Source of the DNA: Lagopus muta
Taxonomy: Eukaryota; Chordata; Aves; Galliformes; Phasianidae
Assembly: GCF_023343835.1 (NCBI RefSeq)
Contig: NC_064437.1
Span: 8,831,001 to 8,895,000, forward strand
Direction: 5' to 3'
Length of the DNA stretch: 64,000 nucleotides
Program-made: the position numbers and the translations under genes
Notes under the pieces: model-generated
Databases searched by the model: none
What the model saw: the letters and a program-made list of their open reading frames with translations, nothing else
Told to the model about the DNA's origin: nothing
In this document: piece after piece, positions 25,301 to 32,314 of the stretch
Layout: every line of letters begins with the position of its first letter
Position numbering within the stretch: the stretch's first letter is position 1

Positions 25301-27391
25301 TTGGTCTGACATGCATGCCAGCAGAGGTAGTGAGCAGCAGTGTGATGAAAGGAGATGCGTGACACGATGAAATGCAAAAGGATAAGTGATAAATGAGGTG
25401 GAAGTGAAGGTGTAACAGATGATGAAGATAATCTGGGTCTTTGTAGGAATTCTCTCAGGGATGGAACAATACTGTCTTTGATTTCAAACTCCATGTTAAA
25501 CTACATTCACAGGGAAGTTGAATTCAGTGCTTGTAAAATGTGTAGAATAGAGGCTTAAGGCTCAGGCTTGGACCAGAATCCTAAATGCATAAGTCTGTGG
25601 CTTAATGTGTGTGTAAACTGCAACCTTAAGAGTGGGGTTTTCATGGTTTTCTTACACCGTGGAGGCACTGATGATGGCTTAGCAATGCCAGCACTTACTC
25701 CCCTGACATCAAAGTGCAGCGCATCAAAATGTCATCCATATCACATTGTCCTGTCACAACTAGGTAGAAGCTGCTTTCCAAGTTATTGTCAGTCCAGGCT
25801 CTGTTGAAAGCCTGACTCAGAAGGCTTTGGTTTACTCCCAAGAGCAGAAAGTTAAACTTGGAAGTGTGATATCATGGTGTTCTTTGTGCACTTTGCTTTT
25901 ATTTTTCTTCAGATGGAGAGCAACAGCACACCAGAACCAAAGGAAAACTGGGAAGAGAATTGCCATCAAAATGGCCTTTCTCTCCCCTTGCCAGAGGAGG
26001 GGGAAAACCTCTCTCATTCATTGGAAGCAGAACACAGGTAAGAAAATAACCAAGTAAGGTGTCTGGAGTAAAAGACGGCATGTCCTCGGACTGTGCAAGC
26101 TGGAAACTATTCCAAAGAACTTTCTGGGAAGTACACAAAGCTGAACTGGAGGTGTGGGTTCCATTTCTATGTGCTGGACTGGGTGGTGGAGTTTCAAGTA
26201 AAACAAACACTGATGACAGCTGAGCCAAGACTTTGCCAAGGTCTGTAATTAAATTCCTGCACTTCCCTCGTGCCACATCCTTGTGCGTTAATGCTGCCTA
26301 GGATTTACCTGCCCACGTGGTGAGGCAACATAAACCTAGGGCAATTCAATTAATTTATTACTGGGTGTCCTAAAGGTAATGATCTGGGTTATGAATCAGG
26401 TACTTGCATACTCATACTCACTGGTTCCTCTCTATCTGCCCTTGGAATACTCTTAAATTCTGTGAAAAAATTCTGCAGAAAGTTAAGAAAATTCTTACTT
26501 TATGTCTCAGTTTGTATCTTATTTTAGTGAGTGACCTGTGAGCATCTGCTGTCAGCGGGCAGTAACTTCTAGAAGATCTTGAGCTGAGTTGCTAGTTTAT
26601 CTCACATCCTTCTTCAGTGTCCTTGGGTAGAACTTCAGATCTGTTTGGTTTTTGTCCTTCTGCCAGACTAGTTATTTACCCAGTGTACAGAAATGCTGAT
26701 GATTAAATGTTTGTAGAAGACATTGAGTAAGAAAAATATTGGGTAAATGCTAAACATTAAGTGGTGTGTAGTGCAGAAGATTCCCTGGTGAACTCAAAGT
26801 AATTTAATACAAAACCTTGTGTTTCATGGACAGGCTGTTCTCACCTTTGCCTTTGTTCCATTGCTTTAATTCCTGTGCCCTTTTTTTCTTTTCTTTTTTC
26901 TTTTTTTCATGAATCAGGTTATTGAAAGAAATGGGATGGCAGGAATATCCTGAAAATGATGAGAATTACCTTCCCCTCACAGAGGATGAGCTCAAAGAGT
27001 TCCAAATTAAATCAGAGCAGGTATGTTCATGACTCTTGCCACTGCTGCCTAAGTCCTCTGTAGTGCAGTGCCTAGGATGTTTAGAAGACTAAGAGCAGAA
27101 ATGAAACTGGATGGTGGTTGGTGACCCTGCATTATCCACAGAGAGCACGTGAATATACAAGTGGCCGTAGAACAGCATCCCCAGGTGGCTGGTGACAGTT
27201 GCTCTCCATAGTTGTGCTTATTTTAAAGCTTACTTTCATTCCCACAGCGAAGAAGAAACGGATTTGGGAAGAATGGATTTCTTCAGGGCCGCAGCTCCAG
27301 CCTGTTCCACTGGAGAAGCACTTTTAAGACAAAGATTGAGGACTCGGAAACAGAAACCAGTAGCAGCGAGACTTCAGATGACGATGCCTGA
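13242..27391 (+). CDS. GPBP1L1: GC-rich promoter-binding protein 1-like 1 (vasculin-like protein 1), 10 coding exons
   Basis: Coding exons: 13242-13301, 14053-14182, 14522-14805, 17347-17419, 17898-18091, 21385-21525, 25040-25198, 25913-26037, 26918-27020, 27248-27391. They total 1413 nt and encode 470 aa; the human protein is about 474. The product opens MAQHDFVPAWLNFSTPQST, the vasculin-family start. A Ser/Arg/Gly-rich part follows, with RRRHNSSDGFFNNGPLRTAG near residues 46-64, then GVWENPPSAKQPTKMLVIKK near 180-200, KLMRRTTDKKSEFLKALKDD near 310-330, and the conserved tail MGWQEYPENDENYLPLTEDE. It ends in an acidic Ser-rich stretch, SETSDDDA, without the last two residues of the human form. 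The vasculin family is nuclear and is named for binding GC-rich promoters; no enzymatic motif is present. The start is the first ATG of the conserved frame, preceded by an 8-codon uORF. Confidence 0.95.
14053..14182 (+). CDS. GPBP1L1: GPBP1L1 coding exon 2
   Basis: Residues 21-64 (SPAATFEKHGEHLPRGEGRF and onward). The acceptor follows TTCTTTATACAG and the donor is GAG/GTAAAT. One base of the next codon is carried over. Confidence 0.95.
14522..14805 (+). CDS. GPBP1L1: GPBP1L1 coding exon 3
   Basis: Residues 64-158, a Gly/Ser/His-rich low-complexity part (RGGGGTGVHRHWNGNFHSRK) ending in an acidic LQFEEEDF. At 284 nt it is the largest GPBP1L1 coding exon. Confidence 0.95.
14806..17346 (+). other. 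GPBP1L1: GPBP1L1 intron 3
   Basis: A 2.5-kb intron. It holds an antisense coding-like stretch at 15384-15755, listed separately. Nothing else is recognised. Confidence 0.85.
15384..15755 (-). pseudogene. Antisense coding-like remnant in GPBP1L1 intron 3
   Basis: On the minus strand one frame runs from an ATG at 15755 to a stop at 15384 with a single internal TAA at 15597-15599. The first part is highly charged (MQLEESQEEERLSYQKGTDN at the start, LEKSEKQDAKSKNQGLIKIR near its end) and the second part is also Lys/Glu/Thr-rich. Neighbouring frames contain further coding-like pieces down to about 15200. This could be a decayed retrocopy of a coiled-coil protein mRNA, or a purine-rich intron that happens to be open. 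No poly(A) tract marks it and I cannot name a parent gene. Confidence 0.25.
17347..17419 (+). CDS. GPBP1L1: GPBP1L1 coding exon 4
   Basis: Residues 159-183 (PSLNPEAGRHNNQNKPLGTP, then SGVW). Ends with one base of a Glu codon. Donor GTAGGT. Confidence 0.94.
17898..18091 (+). CDS. GPBP1L1: GPBP1L1 coding exon 5
   Basis: Residues 183-247, with the strongly conserved NPPSAKQPTKMLVIKKVSKE and a Ser/Ala/Pro-rich run ending in PAAPPSK. Donor AAG/GTACAA. Confidence 0.95.
18092..21384 (+). other. GPBP1L1: GPBP1L1 intron 5
   Basis: A 3.3-kb AT-rich intron. The only notable item is a 161-codon antisense open frame at 18561-19046, discussed as a finding. No repeat family or RNA gene is recognised. Confidence 0.85.
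21385..21525 (+). CDS. GPBP1L1: GPBP1L1 coding exon 6
   Basis: Residues 248-294 (PSPWKANRNEHKPGSLSSSR, then a Ser/Thr/Val-rich run to SPKE). 141 nt with phase 0 at both ends, so skipping it would keep the frame. Confidence 0.95.
21526..25039 (+). other. GPBP1L1: GPBP1L1 intron 6
   Basis: A 3.5-kb intron in which I see no recognised element beyond short A/T tracts (for example A11 near 23.96 kb). Confidence 0.85.
25040..25198 (+). CDS. GPBP1L1: GPBP1L1 coding exon 7
   Basis: Residues 295-347, a basic conserved block (SRLTKLMRRTTDKKSEFLKA) followed by an acidic turn. 159 nt, phase 0 at both ends. Donor GAT/GTAAGA. Confidence 0.95.
25913..26037 (+). CDS. GPBP1L1: GPBP1L1 coding exon 8
   Basis: Residues 348-389 (MESNSTPEPKENWEENCHQN and onward). 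The donor splits an Arg codon (AG/GTAAGA). Confidence 0.95.
26918..27020 (+). CDS. GPBP1L1: GPBP1L1 coding exon 9
   Basis: Residues 389-423, the vasculin-family C-terminal signature (MGWQEYPENDENYLPLTEDE). The acceptor sits after a long pyrimidine tract ending CATGAATCAG. Confidence 0.95.
27248..27391 (+). CDS. GPBP1L1: GPBP1L1 coding exon 10 with stop
   Basis: Residues 424-470, from RRRNGFGKNGFLQGRSSSLF to the acidic tail and TGA at 27389-27391. Confidence 0.95.
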   Translation, partial: RRRNGFGKNGFLQGRSSSLFHWRSTFKTKIEDSETETSSSETSDDDA

Positions 27392-27412
27392 GAGTGGGCA
27401 CAAGAAAATTAA

Positions 27413-27436
27413 AATAAATAAAACCAACCCAATAAA
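27413..27436 (+). terminator. GPBP1L1: Cluster of proximal poly(A) signals, GPBP1L1
   Basis: Three AATAAA hexamers at 27413-27418, 27417-27422 and 27431-27436 begin 22 nt after the stop codon. Use of these would give a very short 3' UTR. The hexamers are seen; their use is inferred. Confidence 0.4.
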
Positions 27437-28143
27437 CTCAGTTCGTAGTTCAACATGTGTTTGGGGGTTGTATAAACTAAACAGAGTTTATTCTGTCTCC
27501 AGTCTGTTCAGTTTTTTCTTCTGTTGATACTTCATGCACAAGGGAAATAATTGTATCCCAAAGAAGAGAGAAATTGGCTTCTTTAGCTTTTTCTTTTGGT
27601 TTTGCCCTAATGCTTAATAGAAGTTTGTGCAGCTAGCAAATTTTGACAGAAATCCCTTGTGGGGCAGTGCACAAGTTCAGTCTGGTAAGCAGGATACGAG
27701 TGGCTGACTGATCTTTGCAACAACAAGCTTCTAACAGTGCCGCCCGCATTACACAATGTTGTGCGGTAACATGTGCTAAAACAATCATTGTCAATGACAA
27801 AATGGCTATTGAAGTTCTAATTATGTTAAATTAATGCTAATAACATGAATTTTTTATTTTATTTTATTTTTTTTTTTGGCGGCTCGGGGAGCTTCATCAC
27901 TTAACCAGGCGTTTGTGGTTTTCTTTTTTTGGGTACAGCTGTAAAATATTTGGATATAGGAATTGTTTGTGTTCTTCTTCTTGCAGCCTTGATATTCAGG
28001 GTGGATTGTAAAATATAAATTTTTTGTGAGATTTCAAAGATTAAGATTATTTTGATAACATTATTTACAGATTTAAAAAAGTGACTATCACATTGAGTCT
28101 GTATGAGGGGGAAAAACTACTGCATCAAAAATAACTAACTTGG

Positions 28144-28149
28144 AATAAA
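28144..28149 (+). terminator. GPBP1L1: Distal poly(A) signal, GPBP1L1
   Basis: AATAAA within TTGGAATAAATATTTTG, followed by a T/GT-rich stretch. It is the last good signal before the CpG island of the next gene, so it is the likely main end of GPBP1L1. Confidence 0.6.
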
Positions 28150-28179
28150 TATTTTGCATCAGTTTGCCAATTCTAATTG

Positions 28180-28680
28180 TCTTTCTTATGTAAGAAAACC
28201 TTTCCTCTAAAGGGATGTGCAACTTTGGGGTTCAAATAGCACTGGGGATAAAGAGCTGCTTCTCCCACTGTGTTTTTTCCACTTGGCAAACATTGCTGTA
28301 GTGCTGGGACTGCAGGAGCTGAACTCTTCCTTTACAAAGGGAGAGGGAGAGAACAATGGAGAGATGGCAGCCCGTGTTCGTTGGTTTTGGTTGGTGTTTT
28401 TTTTTTAAAGAAATTAAAGACAATAATTTGAATTATCTTCCACTCAAGCAGTTTGCTTTGTTTTCCGCTTCATACAAAATAGTGGAGCTCGACCGGTCGG
28501 TGTCACTGCCTGTTCCTGGTGCAATGCTGCTGTCTGTGTTCACAACGTGGCAAGGGAATGTCTGAATCCAAAGCTGTTTTCATTGAAATCTTTTTTAAAA
28601 AATCATGAAAACATTTCTATTAGATTAAAAAGGATTTTACAAACAACTCAGGTGTGGCCTAAGCTATTTCAGTGTCCGTT
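28180..28680. other. Intergenic gap GPBP1L1-CCDC17
   Basis: About 500 nt of AT-rich sequence between the presumed GPBP1L1 end and the CCDC17 CpG island. No gene or repeat is recognised. Confidence 0.6.
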
Positions 28681-28959
28681 CAGCTGGGAACACAACCCGC
28701 GGGGCCGAAGGCAGGTGCGCGGTTGCGGCCGGTGGGCGGGCCGGGGTCGCGCCTCAGCGGGGGAGCTGGGCGTCGGGGGGCAGCACGGCTGGGTTGTGTG
28801 GAGCTGCTGCTGCTCCACGGAGAGAGGAGAGTGCGGCTGTGTGCGTGTGTAATGGGAGCCGGGCCCGCGGAGCTGGGCTGCCGTGAGGAGAGCTCCCCAG
28901 CGCCGATCCGCGCCGTTAGATCGCTTCTGTCTGTGGCAGCTGTCTGCCTTCACCCATCG

Positions 28960-29005
28960 ATGGGGAAAGTCGTGAGGAAAAGCGCTACAAAAGCCAAGAA
29001 ACTGG
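28960..29005 (+). CDS. Candidate small first coding exon in CpG island
   Basis: An ATG opens MGKVVRKSATKAKKL plus one base of the next codon, then a strong donor (CTGG/GTAAGT). The peptide is very basic. The ATG context is weak at -3 (T) but has G at +4. Splicing to the AG before the CCDC17 ATG (exon from 29540) would make only a short out-of-frame ORF. Splicing to the CCDC17 exon at 30311 would be in frame and give an alternative N-terminus. It may also belong to an unrelated transcript. I do not recognise the peptide. Confidence 0.3.
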
Positions 29006-29421
29006 GTAAGTTTAGAAGTCCGTGAGCGTGTATCCGCGCTGACAGCCGCTCGTGAGCAGCGCTGTGTGGAAACGGGCCGTGCCTGAGGCGGGAGCCCTCA
29101 CTGCTCAGCGGGGAGCGCTGTGAGCGCAGGTGAAGCCAATGAGGCGTTATGCCCTGCGCTGAGGGGAAGGAGAAAGAAGGAGAGAAGGAGAAGAAGAGGA
29201 GAGCCTCAGCCCGAAATGGCGGGCGGGCAGCGCGAGGCGGAACGCGGCCTCCGCCAGCTGCCCCGGCCCGGGCGCACCGGGTAGAGACGGGGACCGGAGG
29301 AGCGCCGCGGGGGGAGCTGAGAGAGGAGCCCCGAGGAACCGCGCGGTGGAGGTGAGCGCCGGGAGGGCGGCCCGCAGAACAGAGCCGGGACGGGCCGTGC
29401 GCCTGGGGCGGAGCGGGGCTC

Positions 29422-29436
29422 GGCGCCCGTAGCAAC
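29422..29436 (+). promoter_or_regulatory. CCDC17: X-box-like (RFX) element upstream of CCDC17
   Basis: GGCGCC, spacer CGT, AGCAAC. The right half fits the RGYAAC half-site fully; the left half fits GYNRCC at all but one position. It lies 111 nt before the CCDC17 start codon. Confidence 0.4.
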
Positions 29437-29546
29437 GGCGGCCTCAAACACTGCAGGCGCGTCCCCGAGCGGGTCGGCGCGGACGGCCCGGAGGAGGGAG
29501 GGCCGCCGAGCCGGGCCGAGGGGCGCGGGTGTTTTGCAGGAGTCCG

Positions 29547-30026
29547 ATGGCGGCCGCCGGAGCCTTCGTCTGCCCGCGCTGCCGCATGGCCTTCGGCTCC
29601 CGTGCGCTGCTAAGGGCGCACCGCGAGCGGCTGTGCCTCGGCGGGCCGGGGGAAGAGCCGGGAAGGACGGAGGGACTGCGGGACCCCTCGGTAGAGCGGG
29701 GCCGGGCTTGGGCGCGGGGCAGGGACGCGTCCGCGGGCGAGAACGCGGGCTGCGGCCGCGGCTCCTCCGAGAGCAGCCGTGCCGCCCGTCCGTCTGTTGT
29801 TGAGCAGTTCCCGCCCTCCCGTCCCGTTTGCCTCTTCAAGGTCGCGGTGTCCCGGCACGAGGATCGCCCCAAGCACCGCCGTCTGCTCCCGCTCTCCGGG
29901 CTCCCTCGGTTCTCTGTGGGACGTGAGGGCCCGGGGCGAGCCCGCGGCGCACCGCTGGGTGACGTTCTCACGCCCCGCGAGCGGGCGCTGCTCCGTGCCC
30001 CCGCTGCCAGCCGGCCAGCAGAGCGG
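29547..30026 (+). CDS. CCDC17: CCDC17 coding exon 1
   Basis: Residues 1-160, carrying the zinc-finger-like CPRC motif. It is CpG-island sequence with many Arg/Gly/Ala codons. The donor CGG/GTGAGA was chosen because it leaves phase 0, matching the next exon. An AG directly before GAGTCCGATG (29538-29539) may be the acceptor of a spliced 5' UTR. Confidence 0.75.
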
Positions 30027-31455
30027 GTGAGACCGCCCCACCGGCCCCACTCGTCTGCAGCGTAGTGCGGGGTCGCCCCCGTCTCGTGGGCTCGGCCCCT
30101 ACAGCCGTGGCTGCCTCTGTGCCCCAGGGAGAGCCCGGCCCGCCGCGAGGGGACCCACGGGCACCGGAGCTGCTGGAGGCTCATCAGCGCCACGTGGCTG
30201 AAATCCGGGCCAGGACACAGCAGCTAGAGCGGCACAGAGAGCGTAGGCACCAGCACGGGGTGCGGGGCGATGGTTGTGGTTCTGGAGTGACCAAGCTGTG
30301 CGTCCCACAGAGCTGTGCCAGCAGCTGGCATTGCTGTGCAACAAGCAACTGTCACCAGAAATGAGTTGGGCTGCAGAGCTGCTGCCAGACAAAGCTGGAC
30401 ACCAGCACCAAGGGTGAGCCCTGCTGCATGCTGCCCAGAAAGGGCCCTTTGCCTGCTGGGCCCCAGTTTGCTCATATCCTCCTCAGGGATGCCCTTCACC
30501 TCGACGCCCTCCTGCCACCCTCTGGGCCGCTGGCAGCTGAGGCCAGGTGAGAGCTGAGGGTGGGGCAGGAGCCCAGCAGAACCCAGCAGACGCTCATGCC
30601 AGCGTCATGGCAGGGCTCTGCGGCTCTCCTACCTGCGTGCTGGTGGCCGTGACGAGGCCACCTTGGCACAGATGTTAGACCTCCAGCTGGAGGCCATGGC
30701 ACTAGAGAAAAAGGCTGCACAGAAGATGAGCAAGTACCAGCCCCAGCACAGAGCCCAGGGACGGGATACCATCACTGTTGAGGCGGCACGGGGCCTCGAT
30801 GCGGCGCTGATGGCTGTGGAGCTGGAGAACCAGCGGCTCGAGGATGAGCTCCTGGCATTGAAGGTCCGGAGGGAGATGCGAGCTGATGTTGGTGGGTGAC
30901 TGGGGAATGGAGCAATGCCCATTTGTCTGTGAGGCGGCAGCTGAGCGTGTCTGAGCTGCTGTTCCCCAGGATCGCTGGCAGCCCGGCAGAATGCAGAGCT
31001 GGCTCAGCTGAAGGCAAATGTAGAGATGTTGCTGCGACACCAGGCAGAGGGGATGGGGCCGCGCCTGCCCCCAGCCGTCCTCCCACCGCCCGTGGCCCCT
31101 CCACTCCCTCCAGCCTTAGCTCTGGCGGTGAGTCTGGTCCTCGTGTTGCAGGGTAACTCTCACCTTGTGAGGGCCTTTCCAGGGTGCTGACTTGGTACTT
31201 GCTCCCTGGCTGCACTGGGGGGCATTCCCTGTGTAAGCGCCAAACTGCAAGTGTGATTTGCTCCCGGTGCCCAGGGGGCCCGCCCCCATTAAAGCTACCT
31301 TTTTCCTTCCCCAGGAGCCGCTAAGGACAAGCAGCCCCACAGCCTCCAGCCGCCCACTTGCACCCTCCAACCTCCCCGGCATCTTCTTTGGAGCCCTGGA
31401 TGACCCCCCTCCTACTCAGGAGGCACCAGCTCAGCACAAAAGTCCTGAGAGGTGA
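29547..31455 (+). CDS. CCDC17: Coiled-coil domain-containing protein 17, short form, 7 coding exons
   Basis: Exons: 29547-30026, 30128-30242, 30311-30413, 30487-30546, 30614-30891, 30970-31127, 31315-31455. They total 1335 nt and encode 444 aa, and all phases close. Residues 9-30 hold a C-X2-C-X12-H-X4-C zinc-finger-like motif (CPRC, H25, C30), as in human CCDC17. Helical coiled-coil segments include ELLEAHQRHVAEIRARTQQL near 174-193, YLRAGGRDEATLAQMLDLQL near 258-277 and VELENQRLEDELLALKVRRE near 320-340. A proline run, PPAVLPPPVAPPLPPALALA, lies near 379-398. The last exon reads to a TGA that overlaps a usable donor (AG/GTGAGG). The human protein is about 620 aa, and its C-terminal region after the proline run is not found before the poly(A) signal at 31712. 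Introns are tiny (66-187 nt). Confidence 0.82.
30128..30242 (+). CDS. CCDC17: CCDC17 coding exon 2
   Basis: Residues 161-199, a Pro/Arg-rich lead then helix ELLEAHQRHVAEIRARTQQL. Acceptor after GTGCCCCAG, donor GAGC/GTAGGC. Confidence 0.8.
30311..30413 (+). CDS. CCDC17: CCDC17 coding exon 3
   Basis: Residues 199-233 (LCQQLALLCNKQLSPEMSWA and onward). Ends with two bases of a Gly codon. Donor GG/GTGAGC. Confidence 0.8.
30487..30546 (+). CDS. CCDC17: CCDC17 coding exon 4
   Basis: Residues 233-253 (DALHLDALLPPSGPLAAEA). The end resembles human GTLAAEIR. 60 nt; the donor splits an Arg codon. Confidence 0.78.
30614..30891 (+). CDS. CCDC17: CCDC17 coding exon 5
   Basis: Residues 253-346, the best-conserved coiled-coil part (ALRLSYLRAGGRDEATLAQM; LENQRLEDELLALKVRREM). 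The AG after GTCATGGC is the acceptor that keeps phase. Confidence 0.85.
30970..31127 (+). CDS. CCDC17: CCDC17 coding exon 6
   Basis: Residues 346-398, helix ARQNAELAQLKANVEMLLRH then the proline run, which parallels human LLPPPVAPPLPP. Donor GCG/GTGAGT. Confidence 0.83.
31315..31455 (+). CDS. CCDC17: CCDC17 coding exon 7 with stop
   Basis: Residues 399-444 (EPLRTSSPTASSRPLAPSNL to QHKSPER). TGA at 31453-31455 lies inside AG/GTGAGG, so splicing onward cannot be excluded. No matching downstream exon is seen. Confidence 0.6.
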   Translation, partial: EPLRTSSPTASSRPLAPSNLPGIFFGALDDPPPTQEAPAQHKSPER

Positions 31456-31711
31456 GGTCAGGATGAGCTGTGCCCTGTCCCATTGCTCAGGCCACAGAGC
31501 TGCTCACCCTGACTTTTGATAAGGGACTTTTTTTGTGACGATGCTCACTCCCATTCTTTTTCCCCCTCCCCTAACTGCTCATTCCATTAAGACATGTCTC
31601 AAGGTACATTTAGGAAAAGCTTAACAGGAGGCGTTCAAGGCTCAAACCAAGGAGCAGCAAAACCCATGCAAGATTTCCTCTATCAGCCTGGGGCTCGTGG
31701 TGGGTGTGTGA

Positions 31712-31717
31712 AATAAA
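31712..31717 (+). terminator. CCDC17: Poly(A) signal, CCDC17
   Basis: AATAAA in GTGTGTGAAATAAATGG, 257 nt after the stop. This is the only such signal on + between the CCDC17 stop and the NASP 3' end, and it fixes the short 3' end of CCDC17. Confidence 0.6.
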
Positions 31718-31739
31718 TGGCTTCTACCTACAGCTCTTC

Positions 31740-32140
31740 ACCTCCTGGCCTTTTCCAGCGTACAGACTGTGAAGTTCACTGTTTGCATCATATCCTGAAG
31801 AACAGAGCTGTACTACAGCTGCCAAGTCAGATGACACAGAACCAGCACCAACTTTGCAAAATGCAGTTCAGTCATAGCAAGCCAGGAGTACAGGGAGGGA
31901 GCACACAGCGACTGCAGCCTTCTGCCGCTGCAGCACACAGGAGCAGGGAAGGTACCACACCACAGTAACTGGCCAGAGAGATGCTGACAGCCTTGCCTCC
32001 CCTGCACCTTCCGCCAGGCCCAGGGCTTACATTGCCTCCTCTTGCCCCAGCTCAACCCTTTTGCAGCTCTATGTAGAAAAGCAAGGCTGCAGCACAAAAG
32101 CAGGGAGGAAGGAGCTTGAGAGAGAAACAGGGTCAGAACA
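31740..32140. other. Intergenic gap between convergent CCDC17 and NASP
   Basis: About 400 nt between the two facing transcript ends. I looked here for the missing CCDC17 C-terminus and saw no homologous frame and no repeat. Confidence 0.6.
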
Positions 32141-32160
32141 AGGAACATTTGCTTACAATC

Positions 32161-32166
32161 TTTATT
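32161..32166 (-). terminator. NASP: Poly(A) signal, NASP
   Basis: TTTATT on +, i.e. AATAAA on the minus strand (GACTTCAATAAAGATTG), 95 nt after the NASP stop codon. Confidence 0.7.
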
Positions 32167-32260
32167 GAAGTCATACAAAAGTTGCCAAAAAGTGAAAAAA
32201 TACACTATATACAAAACCATTTTCCTTTGAAGGAGAGGAGTGTCCAAAGCTAAAGAATTA

Positions 32261-32314
32261 TCATACTGTGCTTTCAACTGCAGCCCCTGGTTCTGCTTGT
32301 GGCCTTTTCTCTGT
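32261..32314 (-). CDS. NASP: NASP coding exon 14 with stop
   Basis: Encodes the last 17 residues, [17 protein letters not shown], then TGA. The VEST ending matches the mammalian C-terminus in style. Confidence 0.93.
   Translation of the reverse strand, partial: TEKRPQAEPGAAVESTV

Larger units (their letters stand above)
13187..28170 (+). other. GPBP1L1: GPBP1L1 transcription unit (visible part)
   Basis: This span runs from the acceptor of the exon carrying the start codon (AG at 13185-13186) to the presumed cleavage site after the distal poly(A) signal at 28144-28149. Earlier 5' exons are not resolved. All coding exons have GT donors and AG acceptors with consistent phase. The 3' UTR is about 780 nt if the distal signal is used, and only a few tens of nt if one of the signals just after the stop is used. 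Confidence 0.8.
28680..30100. promoter_or_regulatory. CCDC17: CpG island, CCDC17 promoter region
   Basis: An abrupt rise in G+C and dense CpG starts near 28680 and continues through CCDC17 exon 1. It contains GC boxes (such as GGTGGGCGGGCC near 28730) and no clear TATA box. An X-box-like element lies at 29422-29436, and a separate candidate exon with a good donor at 28960-29005. Two transcription start areas are possible: one before 28.96 kb and one close to 29.5 kb. Confidence 0.7.

Noticed and set aside
29444-30193. 249-codon minus-strand ORF in the CCDC17 CpG island
   Set aside because: It lies opposite CCDC17 exon 1 in GC-rich DNA with few stop codons and has no recognisable domain. The + frame carries the conserved CPRC motif and fits splice phases.
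30902-31215. Minus-strand ORFs opposite CCDC17 exons 5-7
   Set aside because: These are shadows of the + coding exons and introns, with no independent splice or start signals.
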